A stretch of DNA of 64,000 nt from Albibacillus kandeliae (GTDB lineage: Bacteria > Pseudomonadota > Alphaproteobacteria > Rhodobacterales > Rhodobacteraceae): NCBI RefSeq assembly GCF_003116585.1, contig NZ_QEHM01000001.1:868001-932000 (forward strand), written 5' to 3'. Below, piece after piece: positions 21,344 to 28,868 of this stretch (its first letter is position 1; every line of letters begins with the position of its first letter). The notes below the pieces were generated by a model. It was not told the DNA's origin. It saw only the letters and a program-made list of their open reading frames with translations, and did not search any database. A program made the translations under genes and the position numbers.

Positions 21344-21819
21344 CAGTGACGAAAGACGACCTGATCGACTTCATCTACGAGGAAGTCCGGATGCTGGACG
21401 AGGGCCGCTATGACGAGTGGCTCGCCCTCTGGTTGCCGGACGGCCACTACTGGATGCCTCTCGATTACAAGCAGACCGACCCGCTGAACGTGACCTCGCT
21501 GATGTACGAGGACATCTTCATGCTGAAACTGCGGGTCGAGCGCCTGAATGGTGCACGGACCTTCAGCCAGAAGCCCAAGAGCCGCTGTCACCACGTAATC
21601 CAGCGCCCCTTCGTCGACGAGATGAATGCAGAGGCCGGCACATTCGTGACCACCACCTTCATGCACTACGTGGAAACCCGGCTGGACGAACAGCAGCTTC
21701 TGGCCCTGACCGCGCGGCACGAAATCTCGCTGGTCGACGGCAAGCTGCGCATTGCCAACAAGCGCGTCGATATCGTCAATTGCGACGCGGCCTTCGGTAA
21801 CATTCAGTTGCTGCCATGA
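21340..21819 (+). CDS. Rieske dioxygenase beta subunit (IadE-like candidate)
   Basis: The small subunit (159 aa) of the dioxygenase, of the SnoaL/NTF2-like cone fold. Typical segments are FIYEEVRMLDEGRYDEWLAL near the N-terminus, PDGHYWMPL, and RHEISLVDGKLRIANKRVDI near the end. It stabilises the alpha3beta3 hexamer and is usually non-catalytic. The ATG overlaps the alpha stop by four bases, and its own stop overlaps the ligase ATG by three. Confidence 0.92.
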   Translation: MTVTKDDLIDFIYEEVRMLDEGRYDEWLALWLPDGHYWMPLDYKQTDPLNVTSLMYEDIFMLKLRVERLNGARTFSQKPKSRCHHVIQRPFVDEMNAEAGTFVTTTFMHYVETRLDEQQLLALTARHEISLVDGKLRIANKRVDIVNCDAAFGNIQLLP

Positions 21820-23438
21820 TCCCCGATACAATTGAAACCACCTACGGTGCCCTTGCTCACAGCGCGGGCCAGTGGCCCGAGCGTCCGTGGCTGAACATCC
21901 TGCCGGAAACCGCTGGCATCTACGATATTGCCGCGGGCGAGCTGACCTACGGCGCGGCTAAGGCCGAGATCGACGGGCTGTCCGAAGCCCTGAAGGCGGC
22001 AGGCTATGTCGCCGGTCAGCGGGTGATGCTGCTGATGGAGAACCGTCCGGCCTTCTTCCTGTGGTGGATGGCCTGCAACGCCCTTGGCATCTCGGTCGTT
22101 CCGGTAAATCCTGACCTGCGCGCGGCCGAGCTGACCTACATGATCGGCCATGCCGAGCCCGTCCTTGCCATTGTCCTGTCCGCCCGGGTCGAGGAGATGC
22201 AGACCGCCGCTGACGAGGCAGGGATCGCCATGCCTGTCATCGCGCCGGGCGACCCGCTGCCCACGCCACGCGGCGACAGCGCCATTGCCCTGCGCGATGG
22301 CGGCGGCACTAATGCCGAGGCGGCGATGCTCTATACCTCGGGCACCACCGGCCAGCCCAAGGGCTGCATCCTGACCAACGAGTATTTTCTCGAGGCCGGG
22401 CGGTGGTATGCCAATGCCGGTGGCCTCTGCGCGCTCGATACCTCGGGCGAGCGGATGATCACGCCGCTGCCGATCTTCCACATGAACGCGATGGCCTATT
22501 CGCTTATGGCGATGATCGCGGTCGGCGGCTGCCTCACCGTACTCGACCGGTTCCACCCGCGCAGCTGGTGGGCTTCGGTACGCGAGTCCGGCGCGACCTG
22601 CCTGCATTACCTCGGCGTCATGCCCTCGATGCTGATGGGCGCGGAGCTTTCCGGCGCGGATCATCAGGACAAGGTCAAGTTCGGCTTCGGTGCGGGCGTG
22701 GATCCCAAACTCCACGCGGCCTTTGAAGAGCGGTTCGGCTTTCCGCTGGTCGAGGCCTGGGCGATGACCGAAACCGGGGCAGGGGCGGTGATCTGCGCCA
22801 ACCAGTTGCCGCGCCGTGTCGGCGAGAGCTGTCTTGGCCGTCTGGATGGCGATATCGAGGCAAAGATCGTTGACGACGAAGGCCGGGAGATCGACGGACC
22901 CGGTGAACTGCTGGTGCGCCACGCCGGGGATGATCCGCGCAAGGGCTTCTTCGCGGCCTACTTCAAGAACGAAGCGGCGACCGACGAAGCCTGGGAAGGT
23001 GGCTGGTTTCATACTGGCGATATCGTGCGCCGCGAACCCGACGGCTCCTTCTTCTTCGTGGACCGCAAGAAGAACGTGATCCGCCGTTCGGGCGAGAACA
23101 TCGCGGCGGTCGAGGTCGAATCCATCCTCGCCCGTCACCCGGCCATCGCCTCCGTTGCTGTCGCCGCCGTTCCGGACGCGGTCCGTGGCGACGAAGTTTT
23201 CGCCTGCATCGTTCCCAAGGGCGAGGCGGGGCCACAACTGGCGCAGGAGATCACCGCGTGGTGCCTGACCCAGCTCGCCTATTACAAGGCGCCCGGCTAC
23301 ATCGCCTTCGTCGAGGCGCTGCCGGTCACGGCCACCCAGAAGATCCAGCGCGCGGCACTGAAATCGCTGGCGGCGACCCTGCTGGATGACCCGGCCACCG
23401 CCGATACCCGACAGATGAAGAAGAGGACCGCCGCGTGA
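21816..23438 (+). CDS. ATP-dependent acyl-CoA ligase (AMP-binding family)
   Basis: A 540-residue ANL-superfamily ligase. The P-loop-like motif is YTSGTTGQPKGC, the adenylate motif WAMTETG, the hinge region GWFHTGDIVRREPDGSFFFV and RKKNVIRRSGENIAA, and the C-terminal catalytic lysine lies in TATQKIQR. It forms a CoA thioester of a carboxylic acid through an acyl-AMP. In the proposed pathway the substrate would be dioxindole-3-acetate, a beta-hydroxy acid, preparing it for retro-aldol cleavage by the next two gene products. Substrate is inferred from context. Confidence 0.9.
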   Translation: MIPDTIETTYGALAHSAGQWPERPWLNILPETAGIYDIAAGELTYGAAKAEIDGLSEALKAAGYVAGQRVMLLMENRPAFFLWWMACNALGISVVPVNPDLRAAELTYMIGHAEPVLAIVLSARVEEMQTAADEAGIAMPVIAPGDPLPTPRGDSAIALRDGGGTNAEAAMLYTSGTTGQPKGCILTNEYFLEAGRWYANAGGLCALDTSGERMITPLPIFHMNAMAYSLMAMIAVGGCLTVLDRFHPRSWWASVRESGATCLHYLGVMPSMLMGAELSGADHQDKVKFGFGAGVDPKLHAAFEERFGFPLVEAWAMTETGAGAVICANQLPRRVGESCLGRLDGDIEAKIVDDEGREIDGPGELLVRHAGDDPRKGFFAAYFKNEAATDEAWEGGWFHTGDIVRREPDGSFFFVDRKKNVIRRSGENIAAVEVESILARHPAIASVAVAAVPDAVRGDEVFACIVPKGEAGPQLAQEITAWCLTQLAYYKAPGYIAFVEALPVTATQKIQRAALKSLAATLLDDPATADTRQMKKRTAA

Positions 23439-24604
23439 AGCGACAGAGTTACGACGGCGTGGTCGTCACCAGCCCGGTGACGGTGCCCTACGTCCGCTAC
23501 TCGCAGGAAACGGCCCACTGGTGGATCGCACGCGCCCTGCGCGCGACGCTTGCCACGGCCAGCCTGCGCCCGGACGAGATCGACGGGTTCTCGGTCTCCA
23601 GCTTCTCGCTGTTCCCCGATACGCCCGTGGGTCTGTCACAACACCTTGGCCTGACGCTGCGCTGGCTTGACACCGTCCCGATGGGCGGCGCGAGCGCCGT
23701 CGCCGGGTTCCGGCGCGCGGCGCGCGCCGTGCATGCGGGGGATGTCGATATCGTCGCCTGCGTGGCGGGCGACAGCAACTACATCGACAGTTTCCGCAAG
23801 CTGCTGAGCTCGTTCTCTCGGTTCTCGATGGATGCGACCTATCCCTACGGGTTCGGTGGCCCCAACGCGAGTTTCGCCCTGCTGACCGATGCCTACATGG
23901 CGCAGTACGGCGCCACCCGCGAGGATTTCGGCAAGATCGCGGTCAGCCAGCGCGACAACGCGCTGAAGAACCCCGATGCGATCATGAAGAAGCCGCTGAC
24001 GATGGAGGAGTATCTGAACGCGCGCCCCATCTCGGACCCGATCGCGCTGTTCGACTGCGTGATGCCCGTCGCGGGCTCGGAGGCTTTCCTTGTCATGCGC
24101 GAGGAAGAAGCGAACCGGCGGAGCCTGCCATATGCGCGCGTCGCCTCGACCATCGAGCGGGTCAACGCGTTCCCGGAGGATCCCATCCAGTTGCGTGGTG
24201 GCTGGGCGATGGACATCGACGAGTTCTGGGAGATGGCGGGCTTTGGCCCCGGCGACATCGACCTGCTGCAAACCTACGACGACTACCCCGTCATTTCGAT
24301 GATGCAGATGGAAGACCTGGGCTTCTGCAAGAAGGGCGAGGGCCCGGACTTCGTGCGCAAGCATGACCTGACCATCGGCGGCGACTTCCCGCACAACACT
24401 TCGGGCGGTCAGCTCTCGGTGGGTCAGGCGGGCGCGGCGGGCGGTTACCTCGGCTTTGTCGAGGCGCTTCGGCAAGTTACCGGCCTCGCCGGCGGCACGC
24501 AGGTCGAGGGCGCACGGCGAGCCGTCGTTTCCGGCTTTGGCATGATCAACTACGACCGCGGCCTGCTATCTGCAGCTGCCGCGCTGGAGGGCGTGACCCC
24601 ATGA
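23435..24604 (+). CDS. Thiolase-like protein lacking thiolase catalytic residues (probable retro-aldolase subunit)
   Basis: A 389-residue SCP-x/lipid-transfer-type thiolase fold. The position of the nucleophilic cysteine reads VPMGGASAVAG (84-91, no cysteine). The usual GHPxGATG loop is GQAGAAGG (Q331 replaces histidine), and the C-terminal CxGGG is replaced by SGFGMINYDRG. A true thiolase reaction is therefore unlikely. The TYDDY segment (Y281, Y284) and Y373 recall the tyrosine-based steroid side-chain aldolases such as Ltp2, which work together with a DUF35 protein, and a DUF35 gene is next. Here the reaction would be cleavage of a beta-hydroxyacyl-CoA into a ketone and acetyl-CoA. GTG start overlapping the ligase stop. 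Confidence 0.82.
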   Translation: MKRQSYDGVVVTSPVTVPYVRYSQETAHWWIARALRATLATASLRPDEIDGFSVSSFSLFPDTPVGLSQHLGLTLRWLDTVPMGGASAVAGFRRAARAVHAGDVDIVACVAGDSNYIDSFRKLLSSFSRFSMDATYPYGFGGPNASFALLTDAYMAQYGATREDFGKIAVSQRDNALKNPDAIMKKPLTMEEYLNARPISDPIALFDCVMPVAGSEAFLVMREEEANRRSLPYARVASTIERVNAFPEDPIQLRGGWAMDIDEFWEMAGFGPGDIDLLQTYDDYPVISMMQMEDLGFCKKGEGPDFVRKHDLTIGGDFPHNTSGGQLSVGQAGAAGGYLGFVEALRQVTGLAGGTQVEGARRAVVSGFGMINYDRGLLSAAAALEGVTP

Positions 24605-25851
24605 GCATCCCCCTGACGCCCCCTCCGAAGAAGGACCCGCAGAAGCGAACCCGCGTCCCGACGCTGCCGCCAGCCATGCGCTCGCGCGCCGCGACCGGGA
24701 TCAGCGCCGCCGCCGCCGAGGGGCGCTTTGCGCTCCAGCACTGCGAGGAGTGCGGGACCGTCCAGTACCCGCCGCGCGATGCCTGCTGCAAATGCCTGTC
24801 GGTGGATCTGACCTACAAGGACACCGAGACCGGCGCCGAGGTGCTGGCCGAGACCCGCATCCATGCCTCGCCCGACCCGTTCTTTCGCGAACGGCTGCCG
24901 TGGCGGCAGGGGTCGGTCAAGCTTGACGCCGGGCCGGTCGCCGTCGTGCACCTGCATGGCGACGTGGGGCGGGGTGACCGCGTCCGCATGGCGATGAAAC
25001 TCGACAAGGCCGGGCAGGGGGTGCTGATCGCCCTGCCGATCGAAAGGACCGAGGCGATGGAAGACGACCCGACCCTGCGCGGGCTGACAGCCCACCCCAA
25101 GCACCGCCGGATCCTGATCACTGACGGCCGCAACCCCGTGGCCGTGCCACTGGCCAAGGCGCTGCTCAAGGCCGGGGCCAGTACCGTGTTCGTCGGCGAA
25201 GCCGAAGCCTGGCGCCGGTGGCCGGGCCGCGCTGCGCTGGAAGCCATCGAAGGCGTGGAAATCATGGACCTCGATGTCTCCGATATGCGCTCGGTGACCG
25301 AGCTGGCGGGCGAGATCGGTGGCAAGACCGACATCCTGATCAACACCGCCCGCTTCGTGCGCCCCGGCGGGGTGACGATGCAGGATACCGTGTTCGCACG
25401 TGAGGAACTGGACGTGAACGTCCTCGGCGTCATGCGCCTTGCCCAGGCTTTCGGTCCGGGTATGGCGGGCCGCGTCCAGGATGGCACCAACAACGCCGTG
25501 GCGTTCGTCAACGTGCTGTCGTCCTACGCGCTGGTTCCCGATCCGGCCTATGGCGCCTTCAGTGCCAGCCAGGCCGCCGCGCGCTCGGTCTGCCAGACCC
25601 TGCGCGGTGAGTACCGTCCGCAAGGCCTGCGGGTGATGACGGTTTACACCGGCCCGACCGACGACGAATGGCACCAGCCCCTGCCGCCACCGAAAGTGGC
25701 GCCAAGCGCGCTGGCCCGCGACATCGTGAACGGCCTGATCGAAGGGCTGGAAGACGTCTATTCGGGCGATGTGGCCAAGGACATGTTCGAACGCTGGCAG
25801 CGAGACGCCAAGGTGCTTGAGCGCGAAATGACGACGGGAGGCGGGATATGA
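24601..25851 (+). CDS. DUF35 zinc-ribbon/OB-fold protein fused to a degenerate SDR domain
   Basis: A 416-residue fusion. Residues about 35-150 form a DUF35 (ChsH2-C/YlxR-like) rubredoxin-type zinc ribbon with C48, C51, C62 or C63 and C65, followed by an OB-fold. Residues about 168-400 form a short-chain dehydrogenase fold in which every key element is altered: the cofactor glycine motif reads ITDGRNPVAV, NAG reads NTA, and after S307 the YxxxK pair reads F320-SAS-Q324. The SDR part is thus probably a structural pseudoenzyme. DUF35 proteins partner thiolase-like enzymes, and the upstream gene overlaps this one by four bases, so the two likely form one complex. Confidence 0.85.
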   Translation: MSIPLTPPPKKDPQKRTRVPTLPPAMRSRAATGISAAAAEGRFALQHCEECGTVQYPPRDACCKCLSVDLTYKDTETGAEVLAETRIHASPDPFFRERLPWRQGSVKLDAGPVAVVHLHGDVGRGDRVRMAMKLDKAGQGVLIALPIERTEAMEDDPTLRGLTAHPKHRRILITDGRNPVAVPLAKALLKAGASTVFVGEAEAWRRWPGRAALEAIEGVEIMDLDVSDMRSVTELAGEIGGKTDILINTARFVRPGGVTMQDTVFAREELDVNVLGVMRLAQAFGPGMAGRVQDGTNNAVAFVNVLSSYALVPDPAYGAFSASQAAARSVCQTLRGEYRPQGLRVMTVYTGPTDDEWHQPLPPPKVAPSALARDIVNGLIEGLEDVYSGDVAKDMFERWQRDAKVLEREMTTGGGI

Positions 25852-26630
25852 GCGAGATCCTGACGCAGATGGCCGCCTCGCTGGCGAGCGGCGAAACCAA
25901 GGTCATCGACCTGACCCACACGTTGGACCCGGACTTTCCGGTGATCATCCTGCCGCCCGAGTTCGGTCAGTGCGCCCGGTTCCGGATGGAGGAGGTCTCG
26001 GCCTACGACCATCGCGGTCCCGCGTGGAAATGGCATAACCTCACGCTCAACGAGCACACCGGCACCCATTTTGACGCTCCGATCCACTGGATCTCGGGCC
26101 GCGACGTGCCGAACGGCGCGGTGGACGAGATCGACGTGAAGAACTTCATCGGTCCCGTGGTGGTGATCGACTGTTCGGAGGGATCTGCCAAGGACCCGGA
26201 CTTCGTGCTGACCGCCGAGATCATCCTCGAGTGGGAGAAGGAGCACGGCCCCGTTCCGGCGGACAGCTGGGTGCTGATGCGGACTGACTGGTCCAAGCGC
26301 AAGGGCATCGACTACCTGAACATGGCCGAGGATGGCCCGCACTCGCCGGGCCCCATGCCCGACGCCATCGAGCTGCTGCTGGAGCGCGGAATCCGCGGCT
26401 TCGGGACCGAAACGGTTGGCACCGACGCGGGGCAGGGAACGCATTTTTCGCCACCGTACCCGGCCCACTTCCTGCTGCATGGCGCGGGCAAGTTCGGCCT
26501 CCAGTGCCTCTGCAACCTCGACCTGTTGCCGCCCACCGGCGCGATCCTTCTTGCCACCCCGCTCAAGATCAAGGGCGGCACCGGCAGTCCGCTGCGCGTG
26601 CTGGCGCTGATCCCGGGAGAGGGCGCATGA
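25848..26630 (+). CDS. Cyclase-family metal hydrolase (isatin hydrolase candidate)
   Basis: A 260-residue member of the cyclase/kynurenine formamidase/isatin hydrolase family. The metal motif HTGTHFDAPIH lies at 70-80 (H70, H74, D76, H80 as candidate Mn or Zn ligands), followed by GPVVVID and the EDGPHSPGPMP and GTETVGTDAGQGTHF segments around the active site. Isatin hydrolases of this family open isatin to isatinate. That step fits the proposed auxin pathway after retro-aldol release of isatin; a formamidase or other amide hydrolase is the alternative. Confidence 0.85.
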   Translation: MSEILTQMAASLASGETKVIDLTHTLDPDFPVIILPPEFGQCARFRMEEVSAYDHRGPAWKWHNLTLNEHTGTHFDAPIHWISGRDVPNGAVDEIDVKNFIGPVVVIDCSEGSAKDPDFVLTAEIILEWEKEHGPVPADSWVLMRTDWSKRKGIDYLNMAEDGPHSPGPMPDAIELLLERGIRGFGTETVGTDAGQGTHFSPPYPAHFLLHGAGKFGLQCLCNLDLLPPTGAILLATPLKIKGGTGSPLRVLALIPGEGA

Positions 26631-27352
26631 GTGAATACACCGCACTGATCACCGGCGGCAGCAAGGGCATTGGCAAGGACCTCGCGCTCAAGCTGCTCGA
26701 CAAGGGGTACAAGGTCATCGTCGTCGCCCGCGGCAAGCCCGGCTTCAGCCACGAGAATCTCGTGAGCTACGAGGCGGACCTGCTAGATATGGAGGCGACC
26801 TCGCAACTGGCCGAGACGGTGGGGCGGGACCACGAGGTGACCCACCTCGTGCACAACGCGGGGATCATCTGGCCGAACCTGCTGGAAGAGGCGAGGGCGA
26901 GCGACATCACCGGCCTCGCCCAGATGCACCTCGGGGCGCCGCTGACCCTGTTGCAGGCCTGCCTGCCGACCATGAAGGCCCGCAAGTTTGGCCGCGTCAT
27001 GTTCAACGGCTCGCGCGCCGCGCTTGGCGTGCCGACGCGCACGGCCTATTCCGCCACCAAGGCCGGGATCATCGGCATGGCCCGGACATGGTCGCTGGAA
27101 CTGGCACAGCACGGGATCACGGTAAACGTGGTCTCGCCCGGGCCGATCCAGACCGACAACTTCTGGGACATCATCCCGAAGGGCAGCGAGCGCGAGGCGG
27201 CCCTGGCCGAACGTATTCCCGTGGGCCGGTTGGGCCGTGTCGAGGACGTCTCGAACGCCTTCCTGTTCTTCTGCGATCCGGCCAGCGGCTTTGTCACCGG
27301 CCAGACGCTCTACGTCTGCGGCGGGTCGAGCGTGGGGACCTTCAGCCTCTGA
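26627..27352 (+). CDS. Short-chain dehydrogenase (candidate cis-diol dehydrogenase)
   Basis: A 241-residue SDR with intact active-site elements: cofactor motif TGGSKGIG (9-16), HNAGI near 76-80, catalytic S129, Y141 and K145 (YSATK), and the C-terminal [13 protein letters not shown] and GQTLYVCGG. It would oxidise an alcohol with NAD(P)+. Next to a Rieske dioxygenase the obvious role is rearomatisation or oxidation of the cis-dihydrodiol, here to dioxindole-3-acetate. Last gene of the overlapping series; it contrasts with the dead SDR domain two genes upstream. Confidence 0.88.
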   Translation: MSEYTALITGGSKGIGKDLALKLLDKGYKVIVVARGKPGFSHENLVSYEADLLDMEATSQLAETVGRDHEVTHLVHNAGIIWPNLLEEARASDITGLAQMHLGAPLTLLQACLPTMKARKFGRVMFNGSRAALGVPTRTAYSATKAGIIGMARTWSLELAQHGITVNVVSPGPIQTDNFWDIIPKGSEREAALAERIPVGRLGRVEDVSNAFLFFCDPASGFVTGQTLYVCGGSSVGTFSL

Positions 27353-27425
27353 GAGTGCGCGCCAGCTTGCACTTCGCTCCGGGCCCTGTCAGGTTCCGCC
27401 CCGTAACGAATGGGGCGGAGCGCAC

Positions 27426-27863
27426 ATGACAAAGACCATCTTCCTGCTGAACGGGCCCAACCTGAACCTGCTGGGCAAGCGTCAGCCGGACATCTACGGG
27501 CGCGACACGCTCGACGACGTGGAAGCGAACTGCCGGGCGCTGCTGCCCGAGGGCTATGACCTGCGGATGCTGCAGTCCAACCACGAGGGGCAGTTGATCG
27601 ACTGGATCCACGAGGCGCGCGAGGCGGCCTGCGGGATCGTGATGAACCCCGGTGCCTATACCCATACCTCGGTGGCGATCCTTGACGCGCTGAATGCCTT
27701 CGAGGGGCCGATGATTGAGATCCACATCTCGAACGTGCACAAGCGTGAGAGCTTCCGCCATCACTCCTACGTCTCGCTGCGCGCGGATGGCGTGATCGCC
27801 GGTCTGGGCATCGAAGGGTACGAGGCCGCGGTGCGGCGTATCCTGACGCTCACGCGCGACTGA
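27426..27863 (+). CDS. aroQ: Type II 3-dehydroquinate dehydratase
   Basis: A 145-residue type II dehydroquinase that converts 3-dehydroquinate to 3-dehydroshikimate, in either shikimate synthesis or quinate catabolism. Diagnostic segments are [19 protein letters not shown] (catalytic Arg and Tyr), [27 protein letters not shown] and [15 protein letters not shown]. It begins 73 bases after the SDR gene with its own GGGGCGGAG ribosome-binding site and is followed by a terminator, so it may be read from the catabolic operon or from its own promoter. A type I class of DAHP synthase partner is not nearby; a class II enzyme is at 45.5 kb. Confidence 0.95.
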   Translation: MTKTIFLLNGPNLNLLGKRQPDIYGRDTLDDVEANCRALLPEGYDLRMLQSNHEGQLIDWIHEAREAACGIVMNPGAYTHTSVAILDALNAFEGPMIEIHISNVHKRESFRHHSYVSLRADGVIAGLGIEGYEAAVRRILTLTRD

Positions 27864-27879
27864 CGCCCGGCCACGAAAA

Positions 27880-27904
27880 AGCCCCGCGCCAGATGGCCGG
27901 GGCT
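27880..27904. terminator. Bidirectional terminator between aroQ and the DUF882 gene
   Basis: Stem AGCCCCG/CGGGGCT with an 11-base loop; AAAA precedes it and GTTT follows, so it can serve both convergent transcripts. Confidence 0.8.
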
Positions 27905-27963
27905 GTTTCATCAGGACCGGACGGACCCGGGGACACGGGCCGCCCAGTGGACTTGTCTTGCGA

Positions 27964-28533
27964 TCAGGCGCCCCAGGACCGGACGGCGCCGCAATCCATG
28001 TGCACGAAGTTCGAGCGCGAGTAACGGCCCACACCGCCAGCGTGGCACGCCAGAGCAGCCTTGGCCATCTGGTTGACCGAGCGCGAGGCGAGGCGAAGAT
28101 CGGCGGCCTGGCCCTTCATATGGAGCGAGTTCTTGGCCACGCCGCGCGAGCGGTTGCGCAGCATCGCGTTGGTCTCGGGGCAACGGTAGCCCGAGAGCAG
28201 CATGTAAGGCTCGTTCACGTCGAGGAGGTTGTGCGCGGCGGCCATGATGTCGATGGTCCGAAGGTCGATGTTCATGACCTTGTCGGTCCGCCAGTCGCGC
28301 ATGAAGTAAGTGACTTCCTTGCAGGCGTCCTTGATGTACTCGCCATCAATCCAGTAGACCATATCCATGCGTTCGCCGGTGCGACCGGAATACATTCGAA
28401 CGCGCCGGATATCGCCGCCGCCCCGGAGGAAACCTGCGGCTTTCGAATAGGTCGGAGCCGCGGTGAGTGCTGTTGCTGCGAATGCGCCTAGCAAAGCACG
28501 ACGGGAGAATCCCGTTGTGTTGTCTGTGGTCAT
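27964..28533 (-). CDS. DUF882/YcbK family peptidase-like protein, Tat-exported
   Basis: A 189-residue protein with a twin-arginine signal (FSRRALLGAFAATALTAA) and a DUF882 (peptidase M15-like) domain. The likely zinc-site residues are visible: SGYRCPETN, NSLHMKGQAADLR (His and Asp) and NFVHMDCGAVRSWG (His). YcbK-type proteins act on or near peptidoglycan, and this gene is divergent from a YcbB-like L,D-transpeptidase, the same neighbourhood as ycbB-ycbK in Escherichia coli. The start at 28533 is the one that gives the Tat signal. Confidence 0.88.
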   Translation of the reverse strand: MTTDNTTGFSRRALLGAFAATALTAAPTYSKAAGFLRGGGDIRRVRMYSGRTGERMDMVYWIDGEYIKDACKEVTYFMRDWRTDKVMNIDLRTIDIMAAAHNLLDVNEPYMLLSGYRCPETNAMLRNRSRGVAKNSLHMKGQAADLRLASRSVNQMAKAALACHAGGVGRYSRSNFVHMDCGAVRSWGA

Positions 28534-28868
28534 GCCTGCGTGTGTCCCGTACGCTGTATGTCTGCCTGCCCCCGATGTTACGAGGGCCTTTGTCATCCAT
28601 CCCCAGATGCACGGTTTGTATGGCATAGGTCGGTTGACGAGCCAACAAAGGATTTGGGTCAGTTTTATCCACCCGGTGATTTCGGCAGTTTTTCGCGCAT
28701 TTGCCTTGTTGGCATGCAATTATTTTGGCGACCGATGCAAACGGGCAACCACGGCGTTGCCCGAAAGCTGCAAAACGAAATGTGAATAGACAAGTTTGCA
28801 GCGCTTTTGGACTGTGAAGCGTAGGCCTAAGTGCTAATTGTGGCCTACCAGATATTGAGGAACCCGTT
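28534..28868. other. Divergent promoter region between DUF882 and L,D-transpeptidase genes
   Basis: About 335 bases that should hold both divergent promoters. I see no gene, no clear consensus promoter and no strong repeat. A GAGG ribosome-binding site precedes the transpeptidase ATG. Confidence 0.4.
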
